Shown here in pieces: positions 54,728 through 64,000 of a stretch of DNA of 64,000 nt. The stretch spans positions 2,747,501 to 2,811,500 of the forward strand of contig NZ_CP128494.1 in assembly GCF_030369615.1 (NCBI RefSeq), in the 5' to 3' direction. The notes beneath the pieces are model-generated. The model worked only from the letters and a program-made list of their open reading frames with translations, did not search any database and was not told the origin of the DNA. Position numbers and translations under genes: made by a program. Each line of letters opens with the position of its first letter. Within the stretch, counting starts at the first letter, position 1. Source of the DNA: Geobacillus stearothermophilus ATCC 12980. Lineage in GTDB: Bacteria > Bacillota > Bacilli > Bacillales > Anoxybacillaceae.

Positions 54728-55945
54728 TTAATACGACTCACGCGTCAACTTCATCGTGACCGTGCGTTTTTCCCCATCACGATAAAACGTGACTTCCATC
54801 CGGTCGCCGATCGATTTTTTCGTATACAAATATTTGCGCAAGTCGAGCACATTGCGGATTTTTTCGCCATCAAGCGCCACGATGACATCAAACTGTTTTA
54901 AGCCTGCCTGGGCGGCTGGCGACATCGGCACGACTCGGATGACCGCAGCCCCTTCTGTTACATTCGGCGGCAAATGAAGCGTCGCCTGCAAATGGTACGA
55001 TGGGATGTCGCTCAGCGAGCGAAGTTCAACGCCCATATATGGACGGCGCACTTGTCCGTATTTTTCCAAGTCCGAAATGATCGGAATGGCTGTGTTGATC
55101 GGGATCGCAAATCCGATGCCTTCAACCGCCTCTTGGGCGATTTTCATCGAATTAATGCCAATGACTTGCCCTTTGATGTTGACGAGGGCGCCGCCGCTGT
55201 TGCCCGGGTTAATGGCTGCGTCTGTCTGCAATACTTCCGCATTCCAATCCGGAGAGCCGTCCTGGTCCAAGTCAACTTCCACCGTCCGGTTCGTCCCGGA
55301 AATAATGCCTTGCGTCACCGACCCGGCAAACTGCAGGCCAAGCGGGTTGCCGATGGCGATGACCGGCTCTCCTGGCTTTACCGCGTCGGAGTCGCCGAAC
55401 TCAGCCACCTTTTTCACATGCTTTGCATCGATTTCCAGCACAGCCAAGTCCATTAGCACATCGCTGCCCAGCAGCTTCGCCGGCACTCTCGTCCCATCTT
55501 TGAGGCTCACTTCGAGCTGACTGGCGTTTTCAACAACATGATGGTTCGTGACGATAAACGCCCGTCCTCCCGCTTTCTTGTAAATGACGCCCGATCCGAC
55601 GCCAGCCTCGCCTCCTTGCGACCAGAAGCTGGCTTCTTGAATGTTGACAACGCCGACAACCGCATCCGATACTTGGTCGATCGCCTTTGTCACCGCCGTC
55701 GTCACATCGACGGAAACGCTTTGCCGAACCGCAGGAGCTTCACTTTCCCCTTCCGGCTTCCCTCGTTCCTCTTGCGACGGCACGATGTCGTACGGGAGGA
55801 CGTCCCAACGGGAAAACGCCGGAATGGACATGAGGACAAGCAATCCTCCTAACACAGCGCCGACAAGCGTGGACAAAAACGAACCGCTGCGCCGTTTCCG
55901 TCTCGTTTGCCCGTGCGCTTCGTAATGGTCATCGTAATATCCCAC
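54728..55945 (-). CDS. htrC: HtrA-like membrane serine protease
   Basis: Surface quality-control protease of about 405 residues: cytoplasmic N-terminus, one membrane anchor (about 23-42), a trypsin-like domain with the triad H in VTNHHVVENA, D in DVLMDLAVLEI and S in NPGNSGGALV, and one C-terminal PDZ domain (about 310-400). The likely start is GTG 55945 behind AAAGGGTGG; ATG 55975 has its GAGGG too close. Homologous to B. subtilis YyxA/HtrC at the same position downstream of walJ. Confidence 0.93.
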   Translation of the reverse strand: MGYYDDHYEAHGQTRRKRRSGSFLSTLVGAVLGGLLVLMSIPAFSRWDVLPYDIVPSQEERGKPEGESEAPAVRQSVSVDVTTAVTKAIDQVSDAVVGVVNIQEASFWSQGGEAGVGSGVIYKKAGGRAFIVTNHHVVENASQLEVSLKDGTRVPAKLLGSDVLMDLAVLEIDAKHVKKVAEFGDSDAVKPGEPVIAIGNPLGLQFAGSVTQGIISGTNRTVEVDLDQDGSPDWNAEVLQTDAAINPGNSGGALVNIKGQVIGINSMKIAQEAVEGIGFAIPINTAIPIISDLEKYGQVRRPYMGVELRSLSDIPSYHLQATLHLPPNVTEGAAVIRVVPMSPAAQAGLKQFDVIVALDGEKIRNVLDLRKYLYTKKSIGDRMEVTFYRDGEKRTVTMKLTRESY

Positions 55946-56046
55946 ATTCACCACCCTTTCCACATTCGTCTTCATCCCTCATTATAATCATCAATAGAGA
56001 AAAAAATCCAACAAACACATTTTCCCCAGTTTAGCCAAAACGCCTC

Positions 56047-56841
56047 TCATACATACGCCAACGCGGTCGCCCGACGGGGATCGGTGTCGTATAAATGAAA
56101 GCGGGCGCCGACTGCCAGCCCTCTTTGTTCCAATATTTGCGCCACAGTCATGCGCGCCAGCTCTTTCATATTGTTATCTTGACTTAAATGAGCCAAATAC
56201 ACTTGTTTTGTCCGCTCCCCGATCACATCGGCAAGCGCCAGCCCTGCTTCCTCGTTCGAAATATGGCCGACATCGCTTAAAATGCGGCGCTTGACGCTCC
56301 ACGGATACCTCCCCATCCGCAGCATCCCGACGTCGTGGTTGCTTTCAAACACGAACACATCAGCATTTTCGATCGTCTTTTTGATCCGCTCGCTCACGTA
56401 GCCGGTGTCGGTGAGCAACGCAAGCTTTTTTCCCCCGTAGTGAAAGACGTAAAACATCGGTTCAGCCGCATCGTGAGAGACGCCAAACGATTCGACATCC
56501 ACATCGCCGAACGTCCTCACCGCGCCGAGTGGAAAGACAAATTTTTGTTCGGCCGGAATGTCGCCGACGACCTGTTCCATCGCCCGCCATGTTTTTTCAT
56601 TCGCATACACAGGCAGGCGGTATTTGCGAGCGAGCACCCCAAGCCCTTTAATGTGGTCGCTATGTTCATGGGTGACAAGCAGCCCATCAAGCTCCTTTGG
56701 ATGGCGGCCGATTTCGGCAAACAGCTGCTCAAGCTGCCTGCCGCTCAACCCGGCGTCGACGAGCAAGCGTTGGCGGTCCGTTTCAACGTAAAACGCGTTG
56801 CCGGTACTGCCGCTGGCCAGTACACTAAATCGCATCGTCAT
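56047..56841 (-). CDS. walJ: MBL-fold metallohydrolase WalJ
   Basis: A 264-residue metallo-beta-lactamase-fold hydrolase with the metal motif [11 protein letters not shown] (about 58-68), a later HDAAEPMFY and SNHDVGML histidines. Homologues (YycJ) act in DNA processing or exonuclease activity linked to the Wal operon; the substrate is not proven. It follows walI by six bases. The start ATG 56841 lies within its ribosome site overlap (TTGAATGACG), with GTGAGCTTGAATG upstream. Confidence 0.93.
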   Translation of the reverse strand: MTMRFSVLASGSTGNAFYVETDRQRLLVDAGLSGRQLEQLFAEIGRHPKELDGLLVTHEHSDHIKGLGVLARKYRLPVYANEKTWRAMEQVVGDIPAEQKFVFPLGAVRTFGDVDVESFGVSHDAAEPMFYVFHYGGKKLALLTDTGYVSERIKKTIENADVFVFESNHDVGMLRMGRYPWSVKRRILSDVGHISNEEAGLALADVIGERTKQVYLAHLSQDNNMKELARMTVAQILEQRGLAVGARFHLYDTDPRRATALAYV

Positions 56842-56847
56842 TCAAGC

Positions 56848-57633
56848 TCACTCCAACACACTTCCTTCATCGGTAATGACTTGTCCTTCAAACGCATTCA
56901 CAAAATAATCTTCTTTCCGATTGACGACGATATGCCATGTCGGCGTCAACACTTGGGAAGCGGTAAACTGGACGAGGCCATAGTAGCCAAGCTCCACTTT
57001 CGTGACGCGGTCGCCCGGCTGCAAATATCCTTTCCGGTACAGCGTCTCAAGAGCTTTAATGGCCGGAACGATGTCTTGTTTCCGCTCGTATTTTTCCAAG
57101 TCATCGAGCATCGTCTGTTCATAAGAAACAGCTTTTTGCTGCTTATTGACATGAATGATGAGCTTGCTGTTTTCGTTGCCATAAATCATTTTGCCTTCGT
57201 ACACTTGGTAACAAATTACCGTTCCTTCCCCTTCATCAAATGACCAAAGGGCGTACTGCTCCCCATCCAAAATATAGCGCCGCAAAAACTCGCGCAACTG
57301 GTACGGGTCGCTGACATTTAAAGCAATGGGATGGAGAAACGTTCCTTTCAATTTCGTTTCTCCTTCTTCGATTTTTACTTTTTGCGCGGACAGTTTTTTC
57401 GTATCGGCGGCGGTAAACGCTCGGCTTTTGCCGCTGACGTACGCCGCTTTCGTCACTTCTTTCGGCAGCTCCACATACGTGATGCCGTTCGCTTTGAGCT
57501 GCTCTTCAATGGTCGTTTCCAAAATGACATCAAGCTGGCTGCTGTTTCGTTTTTCCATAAACTGATACACTAAAAAGCAGTCGAGGATGAGGAACACAAT
57601 GATGAAAATCGTCTTCGTTTTACTCCAATCCAT
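56848..57633 (-). CDS. walI: WalK regulator WalI
   Basis: Membrane-anchored negative regulator of the WalK kinase (YycI). One N-terminal helix (about 8-26, TIFIIVFLILDCFLVYQF), then an extracellular domain, 261 residues in all. ATG 57633 follows GGAGGGGG. It overlaps walH by 14 bases, consistent with coordinated production. Confidence 0.93.
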   Translation of the reverse strand: MDWSKTKTIFIIVFLILDCFLVYQFMEKRNSSQLDVILETTIEEQLKANGITYVELPKEVTKAAYVSGKSRAFTAADTKKLSAQKVKIEEGETKLKGTFLHPIALNVSDPYQLREFLRRYILDGEQYALWSFDEGEGTVICYQVYEGKMIYGNENSKLIIHVNKQQKAVSYEQTMLDDLEKYERKQDIVPAIKALETLYRKGYLQPGDRVTKVELGYYGLVQFTASQVLTPTWHIVVNRKEDYFVNAFEGQVITDEGSVLE

Positions 57634-58960
57634 TCGTTCCCCCTCCTCCGCCGTCCCCATCGTCGCTCACTTTTTTCCACGTTTGCTCGTACAAATAAAA
57701 CCACGCCGGTTCCAGACGAATCACTTTCTCCCGTTCCGGATCTTTGAAGAGCTCGTAGCCGATGGCGATATCTTTCACGAGCGATTTGCGAACGCCTTTC
57801 GCTTGTTCAAGCTGTTTGACGATCTCACGGCCGGACGGCAGCGTTTTCGGGGTTCGGGTGCGGTCGGGGATTTCCAGACGGAAGAGCGGGCGCTGATATT
57901 TCATTAAATCGCTCGCCCCCCACGTCTCCACGATTTCCGACATGCCGTATTCATTAAAAACCGGATACCCGTTGACAACAAGCCGGAAAATGACTTTCCG
58001 ATCTTCTTCACTCCAACGGGCAAAATGGTATAAATCAGTCCAGCCGCCATGTTCATTGACAAAATCAATGCTTTTTTGAATGAAGTGAGTTTCTTGATCA
58101 GTTTGGCCCATATTGGAGACACGGGCTGCCGGATTGACATACAGAAGCAGGCGCTGAAAGAAATCGACGTCCATCAGTCGCGAACCATCGGTGTACTCCT
58201 CGCCAAACGGAATCAAGTCCTTTTTCACAAAGCTCGGGTCGCTAAACAGCGCTTCTTTAAACTTATCGACGTCCAACTCATCGGTGTAGTATTGCAAACT
58301 GCTAAGCTCCACTTCTTTTTCCGGCAAATAAAGCTGCTTCGTCTCGCTGACCGGATAAGCGAAATAACGTGGAAAATGGTTGGCCTCCTTCGCCAGCCGG
58401 CTGATGGCGTCCTGCGAAGCGTCACTGGCGGTCGCCTTATAAATTTTGTGCCTATCGGTTGCGATAAAATAGACTGGGAATTTATCCCCTTCACTGAATG
58501 GAACAAGAATGCGGTCAAATGCCAAGCCATCAAGCCCTCTATCTTCCACCGTGAAGATCAACCGGTAAATATCGATCGGCAGCTCGTCTGGGTAAATGAT
58601 TTCCAGCCGCTCTTTTCCGTCTAAAAACGACAAAAACTTTCCTTGCGGGACGGAAGATGAAATGTTCTCAAAATCGTCGAGCGCCCATTTTTTGACTTCT
58701 TTCAGCACTTCATTTTTCTTTTCCTCTTTCGTGAGGGCGTAGTGGGCTCCGCCTTTATGGATGAGCACCTGCTTTGGCTGCACGACCATCGCCGTATCAA
58801 CTTGCGTATTGCTGACGGAAACGTGCTGAATATACTCGTCGTTTTGCAGCACGTCATATTTAGGATGATACGTCCATAAAGCAAATGTCATCATAATGCT
58901 GATGAGCACAAGCGACGTCAACACAACTGTTTTGATCGCTTCATACATCGTACCAGTCAT
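57620..58960 (-). CDS. walH: WalK regulator WalH
   Basis: Membrane-anchored regulator (YycH) that with WalI restrains WalK. The 446-residue protein has one N-terminal helix (about 8-26) and a large extracellular three-domain part. ATG 58960 follows GGGAGCAAAAGG, inside the end of walK (20-base overlap). Confidence 0.93.
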   Translation of the reverse strand: MTGTMYEAIKTVVLTSLVLISIMMTFALWTYHPKYDVLQNDEYIQHVSVSNTQVDTAMVVQPKQVLIHKGGAHYALTKEEKKNEVLKEVKKWALDDFENISSSVPQGKFLSFLDGKERLEIIYPDELPIDIYRLIFTVEDRGLDGLAFDRILVPFSEGDKFPVYFIATDRHKIYKATASDASQDAISRLAKEANHFPRYFAYPVSETKQLYLPEKEVELSSLQYYTDELDVDKFKEALFSDPSFVKKDLIPFGEEYTDGSRLMDVDFFQRLLLYVNPAARVSNMGQTDQETHFIQKSIDFVNEHGGWTDLYHFARWSEEDRKVIFRLVVNGYPVFNEYGMSEIVETWGASDLMKYQRPLFRLEIPDRTRTPKTLPSGREIVKQLEQAKGVRKSLVKDIAIGYELFKDPEREKVIRLEPAWFYLYEQTWKKVSDDGDGGGGGTNGLE

Positions 58961-60770
58961 CCTTTTGCTCCCGTTCTAGCGGCAGCGTAAAATAAATCGT
59001 CGTCCCTTTATGTTCTTTGCTTTCCGCCCAAATCGTCCCGCCATGGGCGAGCACGACTTCTTTGGCAATGGCCAGTCCGAGGCCGGTGCCGCCCAATTTG
59101 CGCGACCGCGCCTTATCGACCCGGTAAAAACGCTCAAAAATTTTCGCCAAATCGGCCTTCGGGATGCCGACCCCTTCGTCGCTGACGCTGACAATGATCT
59201 CGTCGGCCAGCTCGCGGACGCGGAACGTGATCGTCCCGCCTTGCGGAGAGTATTTCAACGCATTGGAAATGATGTTATCCAATACTTGTGTGATTTTGTC
59301 CTCATCCACTTCGATGAAAATCGCCTGGCGCGGAATTTTGCGAACGAACCGGATGTTATCGCTTTTTGTCAGTTCAAACCGGTCAATCACTTTATGAAAA
59401 TAAGCCGAAAAATTGATCCATGTCTTTTTCAGCTTGTAATCTTTGCTGTCGAGCTTCGACAGATGAAGCAAGTCGTTGACGAGCCGAATCATGCGCTCCG
59501 TTTCATTTTGCACGACTTGAATGAACCTTGGAGCGATGTCTTTATCTTGCCAGGCGCCATCCGCCAATGCCTCTAAATAGCTTTTCATTGTCGTCAAGGG
59601 CGTGCGCAGCTCATGCGAGACATTGGCGACGAACTGCCGCCGCTCGCGGTCGATTTTTTCTTGCTCGGTGATGTCGTGCAAAACGACAATCAGCCCGTTG
59701 ACAAACCCGCCCTCTTTTTGAATGACCGATAGTGACGCCCGCAAAATGTACAATTCCTCATCGGTGCTGAAATCCAAAATGAGTGAGTCGCGTTCCTCGA
59801 GCAGCGTTTCAAACGTATATTGGTCAGCGATGCCGAGCACGTCGACGATCGAACTCGACAGCACTGTTTCACGTGAAACATTCAAAATGTTTAACGCCGC
59901 ATCATTAATGAGAATGACGCGGCCGCGGCGGTCGGTCGCGATCACGCCATCGGTCATGTGCGTCAACACCGACTCAAGCTTGCGCCGTTCGCCTTCCGTT
60001 GTCGCCTGCGCTTCCTGCAGTTTTTTCGTCAAGTTGTTAAAGGTCATCGCCAGCTGGCCGATTTCATCATAGCCGTACACTTTGACTTTGCGGGAAAAAT
60101 CGCCCCTTGTCATCGCCAGCGCTTGCCGGCGCATATCGGAAATCGGCCGGGTGATGGTGCGCGACAAAAAAATACCGAGCACGGCGGTAATGGCGAGCGC
60201 GATCCCCGTCCCAGTCGCCAAAATCATGTTGATTTGCCGCATTTGCGAAAAGACGTTTTCCATTGAGGCAATAACGTAAATGACCCCTTTGACTTCCCCG
60301 CTCGTCTTAATCGGAGTCGAGGAAATGTACATACGATGGCCTGTCCTTGAATCAAGCATCATCCGGTCGACAGTTTCGCCGGTGACGAGCGAACGCTTCA
60401 CGTAAATCTCCGTCGTCCGCTTCCCGACGATGTTTTGCATATACGGATTCGACGTCGCCAACACCTTCCCTTTGGCATCAATGACGCGCACTTCGGAAAT
60501 ATCTTGGGAAACGAAATCATGAAGAAGCGAACGGATGTCTTCTTCCAATGTCGGGCTTTTTTCATCGCGCTCCCGATTCATTGCCTGCTCGACGTTATAG
60601 GCGAGCAGCGTCACCCGTTCGTTCAGTGAGTTTTTGAAATTTTGCACAAGCTCCGTTTCCAACTTACGGACAAAATACACGCCGATGATTTGCATGGCGA
60701 CAAGAATGAGCAGCACATAAATAATAACAAACTTAAAGCGGATCGAACGAAATGGCCCTACTTTTTTCAT
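58941..60770 (-). CDS. walK: Sensor histidine kinase WalK
   Basis: Essential cell-wall homeostasis kinase. The 609 residues comprise a helix (about 12-33), an extracytoplasmic PAS-like domain, a second helix (about 180-203), HAMP, a cytoplasmic PAS domain (about 265-370), HisKA with the phospho-histidine in VANVSHELRTPLTTM (about 387), and HATPase with N box DNIISNALKYSP, G1 DEGVGIP and G2 GGTGLGLAI. Starts six bases after walR, with ribosome site GGAGTCATGAGTCGGC. Confidence 0.96.
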   Translation of the reverse strand: MKKVGPFRSIRFKFVIIYVLLILVAMQIIGVYFVRKLETELVQNFKNSLNERVTLLAYNVEQAMNRERDEKSPTLEEDIRSLLHDFVSQDISEVRVIDAKGKVLATSNPYMQNIVGKRTTEIYVKRSLVTGETVDRMMLDSRTGHRMYISSTPIKTSGEVKGVIYVIASMENVFSQMRQINMILATGTGIALAITAVLGIFLSRTITRPISDMRRQALAMTRGDFSRKVKVYGYDEIGQLAMTFNNLTKKLQEAQATTEGERRKLESVLTHMTDGVIATDRRGRVILINDAALNILNVSRETVLSSSIVDVLGIADQYTFETLLEERDSLILDFSTDEELYILRASLSVIQKEGGFVNGLIVVLHDITEQEKIDRERRQFVANVSHELRTPLTTMKSYLEALADGAWQDKDIAPRFIQVVQNETERMIRLVNDLLHLSKLDSKDYKLKKTWINFSAYFHKVIDRFELTKSDNIRFVRKIPRQAIFIEVDEDKITQVLDNIISNALKYSPQGGTITFRVRELADEIIVSVSDEGVGIPKADLAKIFERFYRVDKARSRKLGGTGLGLAIAKEVVLAHGGTIWAESKEHKGTTIYFTLPLEREQKDDWYDV

Positions 60771-60776
60771 GCCGAC

Positions 60777-61490
60777 TCATGACTCCTGTTCCGGGTTGCG
60801 CAAATAATAGCCGACGCCCCGTCTTGTGACGATCCACGACGGATGGGAAGGGTTGTCTTCGATTTTTTCACGCAGCCTTCTTACCGTCACATCGACCGTG
60901 CGCACATCGCCGTAATAGTCGTAGCCCCAAACCGTTTGCAGCAAGTGTTCGCGCGTCATCACTTGGCCGATATGTTTCGCCAAATAGTGGAGCAGTTCAA
61001 ATTCGCGCTGGGTCAACGCGATCGTCTCCCCCCGTTTTTGCACGACGTACGCATCTGGACGGATGACAAGCGGCCCGATGACGATTTCATTCGTTTCATT
61101 CTCCACTTCCTCTTGGTTGGCTGTTTGCGCATGGCGGCGCAAGTTCGCTTTGACTCGCGCCAGCAGCTCGCGCGTGCTGAACGGCTTTGTCACATAATCG
61201 TCCGCCCCCAGCTCCAAACCAAGCACTTTATCAATCTCGGAATCTTTCGCCGTCAGCATGATGATCGGCATGTCGTATTTTTTCCGCACCTCGCGGCATA
61301 CTTCCATGCCGTCTTTCAGCGGCAGCATAATATCCAATAAAATCAAATCCGGCATCGTTTCTTCCACTTTTTGCAGCGCTTCCTCGCCGTCATAGGCGCA
61401 GATGACTTCGTACCCTTCTTTTTGTAAGTTAAATTGCAAAATATCGGCAATCGGTTTTTCATCGTCAACAACTAAAATGCGTTTTTCCAT
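60777..61490 (-). CDS. walR: Response regulator WalR
   Basis: OmpR-type essential regulator of autolysin and wall genes, 237 residues. The receiver has acidic pair DDE (residues 9-11), phospho-aspartate in [13 protein letters not shown] (about 53) and lysine in TKPF. The winged helix ends in [18 protein letters not shown] 61490 is chosen by homology; a GTG three codons earlier is nearer to GGAAGG but too close. First gene of walRKHIJ. Confidence 0.96.
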   Translation of the reverse strand: MEKRILVVDDEKPIADILQFNLQKEGYEVICAYDGEEALQKVEETMPDLILLDIMLPLKDGMEVCREVRKKYDMPIIMLTAKDSEIDKVLGLELGADDYVTKPFSTRELLARVKANLRRHAQTANQEEVENETNEIVIGPLVIRPDAYVVQKRGETIALTQREFELLHYLAKHIGQVMTREHLLQTVWGYDYYGDVRTVDVTVRRLREKIEDNPSHPSWIVTRRGVGYYLRNPEQES

Positions 61491-61598
61491 CTCGCTCACG
61501 CCCTTCCTTTTGCGATGGAATGCTATCATTATTAATTTACCACGTTATAAAAACGAAATCATCCTTTGCCCGCTGCCATTTTGAGGAGCAAACCATAT

Positions 61599-61826
61599 AT
61601 ATAGATGCAATTTGAAGATTTACCATTTGCAGCCTTTATCGACTGTCAGGCGACCGAACAACGCCGCTTCACAGACCCATATATGGGTCTGTGAAGCAGG
61701 TGGTTGTTCGGTCTTCCGTCACGCCTTGGCGTGACGGGGCAAGCCTATGGCTTGCCTTCGACAGTCGAAAATGGACAAACCGCTTTTCCGTCAAGGATAT
61801 GTTAAACTTCTTCGTTGCATCTATAT
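61599..61826. repeat. Structured multi-hairpin element, copy 1
   Basis: Nested perfect helices: P1 ATAGATGCAA (61601-61610 with 61815-61824); P2 TCGACTGTC (61639-61647 with 61760-61768); P3 GACCGAACAAC (61652-61662 with 61703-61713); P4 GCTTCACAGACCC (61666-61678 with 61685-61697); P5 CCGTCACG (61716-61723 with 61730-61737); P6 GCAAGCC (61739-61745 with 61749-61755). The layout suits either a structured RNA or a fold-back mobile repeat; the strand is unknown. No open frame. Not recognised. Confidence 0.85.
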
Positions 61827-62061
61827 AGATGCAATTTAAAGCTTTAACATTTTTCGTTTTTACCGGTCATTTCATCCGAATGTCAAGTGACCGAACAACA
61901 CCGCTTAAAGACCCATGAATGGGTCTTTAAGCGAGTCGTTGTTCGGTCTTCCGTCACGCCTTAGCGTGACGGAGGCAAGCCTATGGCTTGCCTTCGACAG
62001 TCAAAAATGGATGAGCCACTTTTCCGCCAAGGATATGTTAAACGATTTCGTTGCATCTATA
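61823..62061. repeat. Structured multi-hairpin element, copy 2
   Basis: Same helices as copy 1: P1 61825-61834 with 62051-62060; P2 61878-61884 with 61996-62002 (one mismatch); P3 61889-61899 with 61938-61948; P4 GCTTAAAGACCC 61903-61914 with 61921-61932; P5 61951-61958 with 61965-61972; P6 61975-61981 with 61985-61991. P5 and P6 stems are identical to copy 1, P4 differs on both arms together. It shares its first bases with the end of copy 1 in a 20-bp perfect palindrome (61815-61834). Confidence 0.85.
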
Positions 62062-62129
62062 CAGTGAAAAGGGCATAGACGCACGCGCATGACACCGATC
62101 ACGGACGGAACCGCTTTTCCTCCGCGAAT

Positions 62130-62163
62130 GAAAAAAGCATAGACGCATGTGCATCTATGCTTT
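62130..62163 (-). terminator. Terminator after purA
   Basis: AAAGCATAG/CTATGCTTT stem with T6 on the minus strand. A related GCATAGACGCA stretch occurs at 62073, without a partner. Confidence 0.88.
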
Positions 62164-62182
62164 GGTGTTCACCGCTAGCCGC

Positions 62183-63550
<1,368 letters not shown>

Positions 63551-63621
63551 TTAAACAGTTATAAACTTTTTGTTCGTCTATTAAACCCGAAAGGAGGCGC
63601 CTGCCGCCAACGTGAGCCGGT

Positions 63622-64000
63622 TTACGCCCCCGGCGGAATTTGCGCCTCATCGAAGCGGCGCTCTAGGTTGACAAACTTATTATACTCTTTAATAAAAGCG
63701 AGCTGCACCGTTCCGACTGGACCATTGCGCTGTTTGGCAATAATGATTTCAATGATGTTTTTGTTCTCAGAATCTTTGTTGTAATAGTCATCGCGGTACA
63801 AAAAGGCGACAATGTCGGCGTCTTGCTCAATGCTTCCGGATTCACGAATATCGGACATCATCGGCCGTTTGTCTTGGCGCTGCTCGACGCTGCGCGACAG
63901 CTGCGACAAGGCGATGACCGGCACTTCAAGCTCGCGGGCGAGCGCCTTCAGCGAGCGGGAAATTTCCGATACTTCCTGTTGGCGATTTTCTTTGCTACGT
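63622..64000 (-). CDS. dnaC: Replicative DNA helicase DnaB/DnaC (C-terminal part, cut by window edge)
   Basis: The last 125 codons of the hexameric replicative helicase (DnaC in B. subtilis, DnaB elsewhere). Visible: [14 protein letters not shown] (motif H3 with arginine), [27 protein letters not shown] (H4) and [18 protein letters not shown], ending in PPGA. The remainder lies beyond the right edge. Gene order dnaC-purA-walR is that of the Bacillus origin region. Confidence 0.95.
   Translation of the reverse strand, partial: RSKENRQQEVSEISRSLKALARELEVPVIALSQLSRSVEQRQDKRPMMSDIRESGSIEQDADIVAFLYRDDYYNKDSENKNIIEIIIAKQRNGPVGTVQLAFIKEYNKFVNLERRFDEAQIPPGA

Noticed and set aside
61599..62061. CRISPR array or tRNA cluster next to walR
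   Set aside because: Only two long units, no short repeat-spacer pattern, and none of the stems form a tRNA cloverleaf with a CCA end.

Overview
The window is a chromosomal segment of a thermophilic Bacillaceae bacterium, most likely Geobacillus (stearothermophilus / kaustophilus / thermoleovorans type). Reasons: gene order runs parallel to the origin-proximal left arm of the Bacillus subtilis chromosome (dnaB, purA, walRKHIJ, htrC, rlmH at the right end; ung, gerQ, hemQ, pta, lipL, rsfA, ywfO, ywgA, ywhB, ywhC, ywhD, pbpG and speE at the left). Sporulation genes (rsfA, cwlJ, gerQ) and a sigma-B module are present, proteins are GC-biased, and glycyl-tRNA synthetase is the single-chain type. 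I found no tRNA, rRNA or CRISPR array. Layout. 0-10 kb: speE (cut by the window edge) and pbpG, an IS110-family insertion sequence, the ywhD-ywhC-ywhB group, a purine permease, ywgA-ywfO and a DUF1450 protein. 10-21 kb: rsfA, lipL, pta, hemQ, the cwlJ-gerQ germination pair behind a sigma-E-like promoter, ywdK, ywdI, ung, then rsbV-rsbW-sigB behind a sigma-B-like promoter, facing a membrane-anchored PAS-PP2C phosphatase. 21-31 kb: an azoreductase, a small gene abutting a TnpB remnant, glyS with a complete T-box leader, a family 2 glycosyltransferase, a NiaP-like transporter, and a sucrose PTS operon (EIIA, sacT, sacP, sacA) with a RAT/terminator switch. 31-42 kb: a collapsed tartrate/isopropylmalate dehydrogenase remnant, adeR-ald, an IS701-family element inserted next to thiD, a nitrilase-family gene, putP and a polar amino acid ABC transporter. 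42-46 kb: the qoxABCD quinol oxidase operon, with qoxB broken by a one-base frameshift. 46-54 kb is decayed accessory DNA: an IS605 right-end remnant, trmH, a MITE-like element, an ATP-binding protein with heptad repeats, a truncated yhfW, manA, glycerate kinase, a permease remnant and an ISLre2 remnant. 54-64 kb: rlmH, a CxxH/CxxC protein, htrC, walJIHKR, a tandem pair of about 230-bp highly structured elements, purA and the end of dnaB. How the genes work together: most are housekeeping genes in short operons ending in strong intrinsic terminators. Three regulatory circuits are visible in sequence: the glyS T-box, the SacT/RAT antitermination switch, and sigma-B autoregulation through rsbVW. 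The most unusual feature is the duplicated multi-hairpin element between walR and purA. Each copy has six nested helices, one helix changes in a compensated way between copies, and the copies meet at a perfect palindrome. I do not recognise it as any known family. Other points of interest are a candidate IS110 bridge-RNA region, an RBS-sequestering hairpin in the IS701 element, several TnpB/omega-RNA-like remnants, and the qoxB frameshift.
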